The translations under genes and the position numbers were made by a program. Below are positions 46,431-58,692 of a stretch of DNA of 64,000 bases, in pieces. The stretch's first letter is position 1, and each line of letters starts with the position of its first letter. This DNA is from Megalopta genalis (Eukaryota; Arthropoda; Insecta; Hymenoptera; Halictidae), in contig NC_135030.1 in the NCBI RefSeq assembly GCF_051020955.1, positions 2,284,501 to 2,348,500 of the forward strand, given 5' to 3'. A model generated the notes under the pieces. The model searched no databases and had not been told where the DNA came from. It worked only from the letters and a program-made list of their open reading frames with translations.

Positions 46431-46607
46431 TTTTTAATTCTTTTCAATCTATCGAATTTATTTTGAGAATTTTGTTATAATAAATATATATTTATATATT
46501 TATATATAATTTATTTTGAGAATTTTGTTATAATAAATATATATATTTATATATTTATTATAACAAAATTCTCAAAATAAATTCGATAGATTGAAAAGAA
46601 TTAAAAA
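46431..46607. repeat. Second palindrome, directly adjoining the first
   Basis: The left arm TTTTTAATTCTTTTCAATCT and beyond pairs with the right arm ending AGATTGAAAAGAATTAAAAA. The inner phrase ATTTTGAGAATTTTGTTATA occurs twice on the left and once inverted on the right. A related single-strand version of both palindromes (ACTAATAACAACCTTAAACTG ... AAATTCGATAGATTGAAAAG) is found once at 48047-48137. Confidence 0.9.
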
Positions 46608-48419
46608 ACAAGGAAAAACTAGCGATACGTAAAATTAGCGATGGCAACTTTAAGCGACAATATCTCGAAAGTGAAAATATGTGACACGCGGCGTTGTACC
46701 GTGCAATTACAGATTGCATGAAATTATTTTGATATCGAAACCAGTGCATACAGAGTGTTTCAGAGATGATACTTATTATTTGACGTAATAAGAGCATTAT
46801 AAAGGTATGAAACTGATTTTATTGAAGTACAATGGCAACAGTAATAGTTGGAAAATACGATAGAATCGGATTTCTGATCCAACACAATGGTGCCATCGCT
46901 TTCTTCCAACGAAGAAAATCGTGGATATAACGAACGCATTGAAATATTCCATTATTATTGTAGTATCGCGCAGGATTAAGTAAACATTTCGTAATCACAT
47001 TTTAAATTATGTGTAGAACTTCGAAATTTGTCAGAATCAATTTCCTATATCAGACCTAAGGCACATTGAAATTCCATTTGAGGATGCTCAGAAATTTATG
47101 ACAAAAAATATTTGGCATAAGTGGAAGCAAGAATGGATACATTCAAACTCCTCTCTCCTACATGAACTCAGAGAAGGTATATATATATATATTCTCTACC
47201 AACCCCGCAGTATATTTAACAAGAAGGAAGCAAATTGTATTATCTCGGCTAAGAATTTAGGATACTAAAATAACACACCAGTACATGCTCTCTAAAACAG
47301 ACGAACCAATTCGTAACAATTATAACACTGAGCTTACGGTTGAATAAAATACAACACCATAAAAAAAATAATAAAAAAATAATAAAATACCATACCAATA
47401 CAATACCATCAAAGAATGTTTGGACAACTAAAAAACGAACAGTAAAAGTTATGTCATACTTAGAAGAAACCAAATTGTTTAGCGAAATTATATAATAACA
47501 TAAGAAGCCTGGATTAAAGAAATAAAGTCAAATGAAATGCAAAACGACGACACGCATTAATAATTTCAATAATTGTAAAATGATAAAACTGAGTCACACC
47601 AGCCTATCTAATATTCCTAATATTAAACAACATTAACATTTGTATTTTCAATTTTCTTTAAATTTCAATAAGCTACAAATGGACGAAGATTCGTAGTTCA
47701 CAAGTTACGTCCACGATTGTTGTGGATTTACTATGTGGATAAACTCTGTCCGAATTAATTGGCATAACTCCGTTTCGGTTCGATTAAACTTACTTTCCCA
47801 TAAATAAAATATGAAGCATATGGACCACCTTTGTTATAATTTTAATTGATCGCGACCTGTTTAATGTAGGATCAACTACTCAAGTAAAGAATGTTTACAT
47901 TCCCCACCAGAAGTATTAGAACACTTACAAACAATTAAATAGATTTCGAAAACCGACCAGAAATTGTTATTACTTCTTAAATTTAAAACTGACTCCTCCC
48001 CACACGTTACATTACAATAAAAATAACGTCAATTTTATAAAAGAAAGAAACTAATAACAACCTTAAACTGATATATGTATTTATTATAACAAAATTCTTA
48101 CAATAAATTCGATAGATTGAAAAGAATCAAAAAACTATATTTTCTTTTTTCTAATTTTCTTTTCGTTGACATGTTCAGCGTGTTTTTAATTATTTCTTGA
48201 ACTAATACCGATACTCGTTTTATCAGTTTCTCTATTATTTCTGATTCTATTTAGTTCCATGCATTTTATAACATGTTCCACATGTTAATAAGAAAATAAT
48301 ATCGAGAAAATATGCGTGTCGCGAAGAGTATAAAATGTACTCGGCGTACGATTTCAATGAACAAAATACAATAAATGGGTAAGCTAATCGGACAAGTAAC
48401 AAACGCTAATAATTTAATA
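46608..48419. other. AT-rich non-coding DNA
   Basis: No gene recognised. (TA)n near 47180. The dispersed repeat related to the palindromes lies at 48047-48137. Confidence 0.5.
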
Positions 48420-49344
48420 TACTACTGTGATCAAAAAGTAAGGTGAAATTGTCATTTAAAACTCCCGGACATTAGGAAGGCAGGCAATTGTTTTTTTCCT
48501 AGGTTGGTAGGACTGTCTATAACAATTGCCAAGCGTCTGTTTGTTAAAAGGTTTAATTATCTCCGAGTTACACGTGTTTTAGTAAACGACCAAAAGTGAA
48601 TTTTTCGATTTTTACAATGGGTGATTTTGTTGAGCAAAGAACTTGCATCAAATTTTGTTTGCGGAACGAATATTCTTGTGCGGACACGTTGAAAATGTTG
48701 CGGAAGGCCTTTGGTGATCAAACTATGGCACAAAAAAACGTTTATAAGTGGTACAACGAGTTCAAAGCGGGCCGGGAACGCGTTGAAGACGAACCGCGCT
48801 CTGGACGACCATCAACGTCTACCGACGAGGGCCACGTCCAAAAAAATCGAAGATTTGGTGCTTGAAAATCGTCGACTGACAATGAGAGACCTCGCTGATA
48901 GTGTTGGAATATCATTTGGCTCAGTCCAAACCATTTTGAAGGATGTTTTGTGTCTCAAACGCGTCAAGTCTCGATTGGTGCCATGTCATACTGCATTGGT
49001 TCTTCGCGACTTTTTTGCCAAAAACTCGACTCATATCGTTCCGCAACCACCGTATTCGCCTGATTTGGCTCCGTGCGACTTCTGGTTATTCAGCAAACTC
49101 AAAAGGCCGATGCGGGGACGCCGTTTTGACACGATTGAGGAAATAAAAACCGAATCGAAGAAGGTCTTGAAGGCTATACCGGAAAAAGACTATTCCGACT
49201 GTTTCGAGGACTGGAAAAAGCGTCGGAAACAGTGCGTTTTATCGGACGGGGATTACTTTGAAGGGGATGAAATTGATTTGGAAGAATAAATAAAGAATTT
49301 ACATTTTATAAACAAATTCACCTTACTTTTTGATCACAGTAGTA
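48420..49344 (+). mobile_element. Deleted mariner element, copy 3 (925 bp)
   Basis: TA-flanked, with ends TACTACTGTGATCAAAAAGT and the exact complement. It is the best-preserved of the three copies and has the same length, deletion junction and frameshift as those at 4738 and 25839. Confidence 0.95.
48617..49289 (+). pseudogene. Mariner transposase relic, copy 3
   Basis: N-terminal MGDFVEQRTCIKFCLRNEYS and the helix-turn-helix region are intact up to the run of seven A near 48840, where the frame shifts by one. The downstream frame continues through LVLENRRLTMRDLADSVGIS to the deletion junction RLVPCHTALVLRDF and on to DYFEGDEIDLEE and the stop. The first two of the three catalytic aspartates are deleted. 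Beyond these shared defects no new stop is present. Confidence 0.92.
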
Positions 49345-51870
49345 TACTTTATACATTTTTTATAAAACTCTGAAAGCGAATGAAAAATCACAATGTATAC
49401 TAAACAAGCGAGTGTCTTAATATACATTGGAGCATAATTTATCTGAAGAACAAAAACAAAGCAGAAGGAACCTTAGAAGTTCAAAAGCACTGACACGATT
49501 CCGCGATAATCCAAAGTTCTGTTCCGCCAGCCGTTCGTTAACAGGAACAGGAAAAGAGTATACAATGGCAAGGTAACAAGCGGTCTATCGTGAAAAAAAG
49601 CCGTAACTACGTTGCCTGCTTGGTGTATTTTTTAATTCAATCCCCGTTTCTAAACCCGCAATTTACCCGAACGGCCGTTCCGAGAAAATTGTGGAACTAC
49701 AAGGGGTAACAGTTTCAACGACACAACTTGAAAAGGCACGCTGTGTATGTGCCGTTCCCTATGTACGATATCGCGAGGTCGCCCGGAAACCGGCAGGCGG
49801 CGACATCTGGTCGCAACGTTATCTAAGATATCCACCCTGTTTTCCTTCAACCCTCGTCCCCATCGCGGACCGTGCGGAGAACTACGAACTATCGGATTTG
49901 TTAAGTCACCGACAGGTCGAGAAGAGAAACAGGAGCCCGGCAACTGTGTAAATTACAGCAATTGTTTGGCGAATTCCGTACAATGCCCTGCTAAATCACG
50001 GGATAGGTAGCGATTTTTCCGGATCAACGAAGCATTGAACCGTAAAAAAGGGAACTACTGAATCGAAAATCTCGAAATTTTCGACGCGATTTCATGGCAA
50101 TTTTTTTACATTATCGAATATACGAACGTTACATGTTTCAAATAATATTGTAGAAATTTGTAGAAATCAGTCGGCGAAGATTCGTTAAATTTAGCAGTCG
50201 AACATCGTAAATTTCTTCGAGAGATTGAAATTGGTTGTTTGTTACCGTAGTTTAATACATTTTCTTCGAAGTTTTTGTTGATAATAATATTGTGCCAATT
50301 TATTGAATATAATATTAAAATAATGAGCACGAATTTTTACGTTTACTACAGTTTTAGCAATTCAGAAATATTGGAATTTTATGTATGTAACGTGTATTAG
50401 TAATACATTTTTAAATGTGCTTAATGACTATATTGTTAACGATCTAATAAAACGAAAAAGAAAATGAAAAAGAAATCTATGAAATAAACGTGTAGATGTT
50501 TTGCTAAAGTGAAGCGAGGTTATGGAAAATAAACCGTGGTAAAAAAAATTAATATTATAGCTAATTACGGATCTACAAATTTTTGTGAGGTAAATATGGT
50601 TTGACAAATTGTCAAACACGGAACTAATTAGATACTGCTTCATTCTATTTCAATAATATCCAATCAAGATCTTACTAAGATGAGATAAATAAAAAAGGGA
50701 AATAATAAAATTAAATATTTAATAAAATTAAGTAACATAATATTTATTCAGAATCAGTGAAGATTGGCACGAGGACAAATAAGGATTAAATTCATCTGAA
50801 CGAGATTCAATTAGTATAAATATCAATCGTCTAATTATAACAAAATGTGAAGAGAATATAATCTTAATTATCCCGATCTATGTGATGTCGATAAAAAGTC
50901 ACTTACGTATTTTATATAAAATCGAATTCACAAAACACTGCTGAAACAATTTAAAAAAAAAAACAGAAACAAGATATGAAAGCAAAATAAAATATTAAAT
51001 GAACATATAATTTCTCGGATCGATCGGGTCTCCTCTTATCGGAAGCTTAATTATCCAATAGAAAAGGAACACGACAAAAGTATACGAAATCGACAATGGA
51101 AAGTTTCGTAAACGATTCTCTAATTACCAGTAATTCGCTAATTTGCCGGGATGGAGAAGTATTCTGATTAAAAGCGCCTTCGCCGTGAATTAATTACATA
51201 AGTAATTAGAGCAAATAAAGGTTACCTTTACAAGCTACGACCGCTTACTTAGTAGATTCAACAAAACTAATTTTCCCACTGCAATTTCTGCGGCCGTGTG
51301 TAAGCATGGGAGACGAATTCATTCGCGCGGAAGTGTTTAAATGTAATCGCGTTACCTTGTTACCGTTTTGTACCTTGGATTTCAAAGGAAACTTCTTGGG
51401 AATGCATCTTCCACCGTAAAAGAATTACTGGCCTATTAGAGCAGAGGGGAATACATTAATATTCATATTAATCTACCTCTCGCGATCTATTAGAATCACT
51501 TTTGAAGCTCCGACGAAATGTATTAAAGTTTAATCCACGCGTGTAACGACTTTGGGATTGAGCTTTTTAGAAGGCCGTTTAAGGAATTAACAATTAATTA
51601 TTTCTCCTGCGGAAGAATTCTTTTGTGAAAAGTTACTGGGAAAATTCTGTTTAATGGATATTGTCAAAAAAATGGAGAAGAATCTACGGTCTTCAAGCTA
51701 TTCTAAATGTAACGATTGGACTCTAAATGTTTCGTAAATTTACGTTTTTATGAACCGATTCAGAGCAGCTGCAATAAAGTACATTTTCCGTTCTATCATT
51801 AATGATTCTAGTAAAGTGACAGTGAAAAATTGCATAAATCAGGAATGTGCATGAAAACGACAGGTAACTA
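49345..51870. other. Non-coding DNA
   Basis: 49640-49950 is GC-richer and open in several frames (86-97 codons) on both strands, with no recognised protein. 50050-51870 is AT-rich without features. Confidence 0.4.
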
Positions 51871-52305
51871 TTAGGTCTACCAGAAAGTTCTGTCCGTTTT
51901 CCTATTCTGAATTTTTGTTATAACTTCTTAATAAAGCACTATATGACCTATGTTTACATAACACTTTTTTCCTACTTTGTGCCATAGAATACACTAACAA
52001 AGTTTCAACATTAAAACCTGGGACACCCTGTATAGTAGGAAGTATTTAAATAAACATATCATCAAAATAGGATACAAAGATTCGAAATGTATTTACTACT
52101 TTTAAGAAGTTGACCACTCTGATTAGAGCTATCGATAGTAAGAAAAACATTCGACAGTTTTCGGTAACAATAGTGCTATCGATAGTTCTCCACCTCCGCC
52201 ATAGTTCTCCCATAGAACATTTTATGGCATGCTAGTAGGTCTACCGGAAAGTTCTGTCCGTTTTTGAATCGAAATATAACACAATTTTCATACATTTAAT
52301 AATAT

Positions 52306-52614
52306 TTATTGTAGAATACACTTTCCATCGTTACTTATGACTTCTTGCCAGCGCGATGGCAACTTGTGAATGCCATTTTTAAAAAATGATTTATTTTTAG
52401 AGGCGAAGAACTCGACTAGTGCTTGGTCGACATCAGCTTCGGTTTTGAATTTTTTTTCCTGTAAAAAATTTTGCAAAGAGAGAAACAAGTGATAATCGGA
52501 GGGTGCTAGGTCCGGGGAGTATGGTGGATGCGACAGAATTTCCCAGCCTAGCTCTGCGATTTTCTGACGAGTCGCCAAAGCAGCATGTGGTCTGGCATTG
52601 TCATCGGTAGCCAT
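52306..52614 (-). pseudogene. Mariner transposase relic (second lineage), unit B
   Basis: Reads DDNARPHAALATRQKIAELG, YSPDLAPSDYHLFLSLQNF and on through VDQALVEFFASKNKSFFKNG to KLPSRWQEVISNDGKCILQ and the stop. So the C-terminal third with the second and third catalytic aspartates is open, whereas unit A has a frameshift. The apparent start methionine is created by the deletion that joins MSRVIIKRDAIVK, in another frame, to this part. The first aspartate and the DNA-binding domain are missing. Confidence 0.9.
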
Positions 52615-52794
52615 GTTTTCACGATCGCGTCTCGCTTAATAATGACACGAGACATCTTTGTTTCAGTTTATTTAGGAGAGTACATGCATGTAAATGCAAC
52701 GATAAAGAGAGATAGTCATATATGTCTGAAATCAACATGTGCGTATGGATTGAAACTTGAAGTGACACTATCGGACAGAACTTTCCGGTAGACC

Positions 52795-53000
52795 TAATAG
52801 TAATAAGAAATATAATTACAGTGAATTCTCTCCAATTGTCGCGTAGCTTGTACTCAACAATTGACAATTTGGGAAGAGAAGCCTCGATTATTCGAGCCTC
52901 GCTGTTCGTTTTTATCGTTGTTGAGAACCGGCGACTACAAAAACGAGTCGCAAGGCTCGAATAAATCATATCTCATCTGCCCAAATTGTGCATTGAAGTG
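52795..53000. repeat. Foldback element, family F, copy 5
   Basis: Inverted counterpart of copy 3 (30641-30820) within unit B, with arms around TTATTCGAGCCTCGCTGTTCG and CGCAAGGCTCGAATAAATC. Confidence 0.8.
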
Positions 53001-53339
53001 ACACTATCGGACAGAACTTTCCGGTAGACCTAATATTTCAATATTATAAAAGAATTTGTGTCGGATAGCCGTAAAGTAAGCAATCGCATGAATATGTCAC
53101 TACCGTTTTTTATCCGGGGCAACTTCGCGTTCATTTCGATACCTATGTGTTAGGATAGAATTGACATGTTGTAAAAGCACACATTCTAAGTTTTCCGGCA
53201 TTCGAAAGTCGCCAAGTCTCGCCATTCTTGAAATCGGAGGTGTTTAAATCCAAAGTTGGATATTCGTAAAATGTATAATCTCCTCGTCGAAAAGTGTACA
53301 GAAAATAATAAATCTCGTGAGAATTGTACATGTGTGTAA

Positions 53340-53660
53340 ATGCAATGATAAAGAGAGATAGTCGTATATGTCTGAAATCAACATGTGCGTATGGATTGAA
53401 ACTCGAAGTGACACTATCGGACAGAACTTTCCAGTAGACCTAATAGTAATAAGAAATAAAATTACAGTGAATTCTCTCCAATTGTCGCTTAGCTTGTACA
53501 CAACAATTGACAATTTGGGAAGAGAAGATACGGTTATTCGAGCCTCGCGGCTCGTTCTTATCGTTGTTGACAACCGGCGACTACAAAAACGAGTCGCAAG
53601 GCTCGAATAAATCATATCTCATCTGCCCAAATTGTCCATTTTTGTGAACAAGCTGGGGGG
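53340..53660 (-). mobile_element. Truncated mariner end next to foldback copy 6
   Basis: 53340-53442 matches the 5' part of the unit A/B mariner on the minus strand, up to its end TTCCAGTAGACCTAAT. It is followed by AGTAATAAGAAATA and a complete family F foldback (53460-53660) that ends naturally in CCATTTTTGTGAACAAGCT. Here the mariner end and foldback are joined only once, so this looks like the kind of junction from which the composite units arose. Only 300 bp separate it from unit B. Confidence 0.75.
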
Positions 53661-54774
53661 TCAATTAGAGTGGCCAATTTATTGTATTCCCTTGGATGTA
53701 TTTAAGCTGAACAGCGTCTACCATATCTGTGATCGCGTTCCTTATAAAAATTCAGCGAAAAGCCATTATTTATGTTAACACGAGTGGACAAAGCCTGGTC
53801 CCCAGCAATTTAAGATTTATCGTTGACAGCCGAATCTATCTATCTTCGGCAAACGAATTTCGGTATTATTACTAGATTGGTTTTTCCGAAACAATGAAGA
53901 TGATACACAGTGCGGCGGACGCGACAATATCGAGACCGTCCGTGAATCGATGCAATCACGTGTATCCATAAATCCTCGAGCCCTTGTGAACCAGCCAACG
54001 AATGACAAAAATCGAAAATAGTGTCATCTGTTAATTTGACCAAGATGTGTACATACAAACCGTGCATTTAACCATGAATTCGAGAAATGTTTGAACTACA
54101 CGAATCTGTGAAATTATAAAACAGAAGTGTAATTATGTTACAATGCGACTCTATGAAGTAGTAATAAACATGCGATAAAAGATAAAGAAAAGTACTTTTC
54201 AGCTAACAATGTACTTTCGTTTTTAGCTTTTTTTTTTAGTGAAAAAGTTATGTTTTCGCAAGACAAATATTAAAGAGTTTCACGTATGAAATAAAATACG
54301 GGATATATAGATATTATTAACAGCTATTATTATGTAGTCGATAATATAATGTATACGTTACACTGTTATCTATTTACACTATCGAAGAACATTTATTTGG
54401 TAATATTTATTTCGACGCAGTATTTTTTTATACAATTTACTAAGGGAAAGAATCGATAAGAATAAGAACAGTTGATTAAAGAGTTGAAAATAAAAAACAC
54501 GAAATGCTTGGCATTCGCTAACCCTTCCTATCAAAATGCCTTCTTTAGACTGAACTCGATCATTTTAACTGCTTTCTTTCGACCTATCGCTGTGTATTTG
54601 CAAACCATACTAATGTGCGTGACTCTTCTATGCACCTCCTGTCTGTATATCAGATCTGGGTAAAAATATTTCAACTAAAAAATATAAAAAATTGTAAGTA
54701 CCATTTCTCTCAACTGTTTTACATACAGTTAATTTGAAATAGTAATTTATTTCTGTATTGAATGAAATATCAGC
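53661..54774. other. AT-rich non-coding DNA
   Basis: No gene or element recognised. A CACAGTGCGGCGG word at about 53909 has no inverted partner. Confidence 0.45.
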
Positions 54775-55294
54775 TGAAATATTTAATTGATTTTACGAAT
54801 ACATAATAACGTTAACATGGATAGGCGAAATACAAAACAGGAAATCCATCGGAAGAATTTACGACTACCGACACATTGCTATCATACTAAAATTATTCAG
54901 ACAGGAAACAAATTTCTACTTCATTTCCATTTTTTATTATTTTCTATTTCAGTTGAAATATTTAATTGATTTTACAAATACATAATAATATTAACATGGA
55001 TAGGCGAAATATAAAACAGGAAATCCACCGGAAGAATTTACGACTACCGACACATTGCTATCATACTAAAATTATTCAGACAGGAAAAAAGTTTCTACTT
55101 CATTTCTATTTTTTATTATTTTCTATTTCAGTTGAAATATTTAATTGATTTTACGAATATATAATAATGTTAACATGGATAGGCGAAATACAAAGCAGGA
55201 AATCCATCGGAACAATTTAAGACTACCGACACATTACTATAATACTAAAATTATTCAGACAGGAAACAAATTTCTACTTCATTTCTATTTTTTA
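54775..55294. repeat. 179-bp tandem repeat, three units
   Basis: TTTAATTGATTTTACGAATA followed by AACATGGATAGGCGAAATA begins units at about 54781, 54960 and 55139. Units end TTTTCTATTTCAGTTGAAAT; the third changes to TTTTTACAGATACAG. Differences are a few substitutions per unit. Each unit carries a 60-codon frame starting MILRIHNN, probably incidental. Confidence 0.93.
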
Positions 55295-56111
55295 CAGATA
55301 CAGAATCCTTTTATTTAACATAAATATCTGCGGTCTAGATATCGTTAACTAATTGACAACATTGACAGTGATATAAAATCAACAGTGCTGAAACAAAGTC
55401 CCAAAGAAATCAAACAACAAAAACACGTTACATTTATTTTTACGTATTGCAAGGGATAAAACGTATGAACTAAAAATCATTGACTGTTGAATGATCAAAA
55501 TGACTGTTGCAATGCTCGCGGAAGGTAAAGAGAGCAACTGGCATAGTTGACGAGAGTATGCTGCAACACAGGTTAGTTTACTTCCGGTACCTATCGCGGC
55601 TAAAATTCCGCAGGAATATCCCAAATAGTAGTCGATGGTACAAGAATAGTCTCTTTTTCCAACGAAGTTCCGTAAGGTAACGTTGCGCACCCGCCGTCGA
55701 TAAGAAAGGCATCTAGATTTTAGGGAAACTATCCCTGCAGAAGGGAAATCATCCCCTCTGCGTTACCGACCTCCCAAAACTCGGCACATTGGAAGCTGCT
55801 GCCCTCTGAGGGAGCCGAGAGCGCATGCGCGTACCGTTTCGATCGTGAACGTCTCCTCCCTCGTTGAATTATATGTTCCATCTGAATTTTAAGGGGTGGA
55901 GAAAACCGCACGGAGCGGAGGGTGCTACTAGACGGTGGTTGAGACTACCTTTTATGGAAGAAAACCGCGGGGTAATATCGACCACAATGTTGCAGCCACT
56001 GTTTTGAACTGAAATTTTTACTGAACCTATTTCCTGTGTGAAAAACACATGAATTCTGATCGATAATAGAACATGACGAATGTTCTTATAATTTCATGAA
56101 ATTGAAAAGAA
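55295..56111. other. Non-coding DNA with a GC-rich segment
   Basis: 55500-55960 is GC-richer. The minus-strand frame at 55379-55690 (103 codons, MRNVTLRNFVGKRDYSC...) is not recognised. The phrase AGGGAAACTATCCCTGCAGA near 55721 is partly self-complementary. Confidence 0.4.
55821..55830. promoter_or_regulatory. GCGCATGCGC, consensus NRF-1/Ewg palindrome
   Basis: A perfect 10-bp match to the core of the NRF-1 (insect Erect wing) site, within GC-rich DNA in an otherwise AT-rich neighbourhood. Such sites are common in animal promoters. No start site or exon is identified next to it. Confidence 0.4.
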
Positions 56112-56828
56112 AATAAAGCATGCTTTAATTATCGAATCACTGACTTTACGATTTTAGTTGCAAGGAATTGAAAATATGAACGCACAAGGATAAATGGAGG
56201 AAAGAGCTACTTGAACAATGAGCTATTTAAACAATACATCGTTGCAATAACAACAATTTTTCGTGAATTAGTTCATGAAATTGTCAACTATTACTCATAA
56301 TTCCGAAGGGTGCGAAGCCGAATAAAAGATTGACAGTGGATTGAAAATAAAATAAAGCATGCTTTAATTATCGAATCACTGACTTTACGATTTTTATTGT
56401 AAGGAATTGAGAATATAAACGCACAAGAATAAATGGAGGAAGTAGCTACTTGAACAATGAGCTAATTAAACAATTCATCGTTGCAATAACGCCAATTTTT
56501 CGTGAATTAGTTCATGAAATTGTCAACTATTACTCATAATTCCGAGGTGTGCGAAGCCAAATAAAAGATTGACAGTGGATTGAAAATAAAATAAAGCATG
56601 CTTTAATTATCGAACCACTGACTTTACGATTTTAATTGCAAGGAATTGAGAATATAAACGCACAATAATAAATGGAGGAAGTGGCTACTTGAACAATGAG
56701 CTAATTAAACAATACATCGTTGCAATAACGCCAATTTTTCGTGAATTAGTTTATGAAATTGTCAACTATTACTCATAATTCCGAAGGGTGCGAAGCCGAA
56801 TAAAAGATTGACAGTGGATGGGAAACGT
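56112..56828. repeat. 239-bp tandem repeat, three units
   Basis: AATAAAGCATGCTTTAATTA begins units at 56112, 56351 and 56590, exactly 239 bp apart. Each unit runs through GGAGGAA...GCTACTTGAACAATG and GAAGCCGAATAAAAGATTGA. Units differ by only a few bases. The third breaks off at GACAGTGGATG. Confidence 0.95.
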
Positions 56829-58157
56829 AGAATAAAAATTATTGTGTGTCACGTGTTCACGAGGTAATCGAAAAGAATTTCACCGACACGTGTATCAATG
56901 AACGAGAAAGAACTCTATGTTTGCTCGATACCAACTGTTCCTATTGCTTTCAGTCGCGTGCATAGCTACGTTACATGCATTCGAAACGAATTACCACGGA
57001 AGCAAAAACTCGCATAGGAGACTGCGTGCGACGTTTTCGCAATATCTTTTTACGGGCAATCCATTTACATCGTAATTGTTTTTAACAATACTCATGCGTA
57101 CACGTTGAAAAAGCTTTCGAAACCGATTACGCGAACAGCAATGCGTATTTTTGTCGTGTTTTCCATGCAGAACAATGAATCTGTAAAAATGTCACTCCCG
57201 ACATTCGAATAAATTGGTAAACACGTCCGCGTTCAAAGGGAATAACTAACAGACCGCGGATTTGTATGCATTTACGGCAAAAATGAGTAGTTCCGATTTA
57301 AGAATAGTAGTAAAATGTCATTATATTATTTTCAGTCCGATAAAATTATTAAAAAGAGAACGAACGACTTCTTATTTAGTTTCCGTTTCTCGCGAATGAT
57401 TTTCATTTCGCACAAAAATCCGCGGACTGATAATTAATAATATTCCCCATCGAGAGCCGAAATTCTTGCGTTTATTTGACAAGAACCAAGCGACCGGTTT
57501 CCAATCTCTTGTTCGTCGCGTAAACCGCCGCGTCTAGACAATGAATTTTCCCTCGTCCTGCGTCTCTCGATTTTGTACAGCCGTGAACTTTCAACAAGTA
57601 CTTGGAAAACCTACAACCCACCATTCAGCTCGCTATCATATAAACTTAGAAGAACATCGAAACCAATAAGAACGATAGAGAGAGCGAGAGAGAGAGCGAG
57701 AGAGAGTGAGAGAGAGAGAGAGAGAGAGAGAAAGGTAGTGTCTCGCGGCGATGCAAAGCCATCGATTCCCGCGCGTAGACCATTTACCGGCTCGCATTTG
57801 AGCGACGCGGGGGGTGCGGACGGGGTTGCTGGAGCGGAGTGAAGAGAAAAGAAGAGGCGGGGGAGAGAAGATGTGACCGTTGTTGAACGCGAAACGCCGC
57901 CTCTCGAATTTTACCCTTAATGGAGAAACTTGCCGGGAGCCGGGCACCCGAAGCGCGTTGCCTTTATATCCGCTTTTTACGAGATTCTTTTCCCAAGCTT
58001 TCTCCCCGCGCCCGTTACGTTTACGGCTTCCGCGTTTATTTCCGACGAAACGGCGACTTCGTTACCCCGTCGTAACGAAGAACGATTCGACGTCGCCGGG
58101 GCGTTATGCAAAAAAACGAACAGCGCCGCGTCGCGACGCCGCGCCGCGCCGTGCCCT

Positions 58158-58205
<48 letters not shown>

Positions 58206-58690
58206 ACCTCTGGTGGACGACGCACGAAGCTGCTTAGCGTGTTCGTCCGTGAACGAGCCGGCCAGGAAAATAAAAAAGGAAGAGGAGCACAGAGAGCAGA
58301 GGCCGGCAGGTCGGCCGGGCCGCTGAACAACCCCCTCTAACCGGTCATTATCCGCTCACCGATTACACGGTGAACGTACACGTCGATCAAACGGCGGACC
58401 CGAAACATTAATTCACTGCAGCGACCTGTGAACCGGCCCCGTTTACCGGACGCGCTGAAAACGCTTCTGCCCGGACGCCGTCCGTGAATAGGGGTGGCTG
58501 GTGCGCTTGAAAAAATCCTGGCCGGCTATTGAATAATGATGGACGGTTCTTAACACGTCCAACGGCCACCGGATTTTTCCTCTGCTCTACCCACACGCGA
58601 TATAGCGAAACGCTTGTTACCGGACCACCCCTGATTATTGATCTACGCATTTATTCTAATCAAAGATTTTTAACATGACGAACGCCGTGC
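56829..58690. other. Non-coding DNA with a CpG-rich block at 57500-58660
   Basis: The GC-rich block contains (GA)n runs at about 57678-57732 and 58160-58202 and is open in up to four frames at once (longest 148 codons), which the purine runs explain. A promoter or untranslated exon is possible; no splice-supported coding exon was found. Confidence 0.4.
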
Positions 58691-58692
58691 TA

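Larger units (their letters stand above)
51871..53033 (-). mobile_element. Composite mariner/foldback unit B (1163 bp)
   Basis: Bounded at both outer sides by the mariner end TTAGGTCTACC(A/C)GAAAGTTC in inverted orientation and by TA on both sides. Between are, from the right, a family F foldback, an internal mariner left end (near 52797), a deleted transposase, an internal right end (near 52232), one copy of the flank amplified in unit A, and a stretch starting ACACCCTGTATAG. It behaves as one transposable unit containing four mariner ends. Confidence 0.85.

Noticed and set aside
49640..49950. Opposed 86-97 codon frames as a gene
   Set aside because: GC-rich patch with both strands open and no family likeness; no splice evidence.
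55379..55690. 103-codon minus-strand frame as a gene
   Set aside because: Some hydrophobic stretches but no recognised family, and the frame is not supported by conservation or splice signals that I can see.
57636..58340. Overlapping 103-148 codon frames as genes
   Set aside because: They follow (GA)n runs and high GC; several frames on both strands are open at once.
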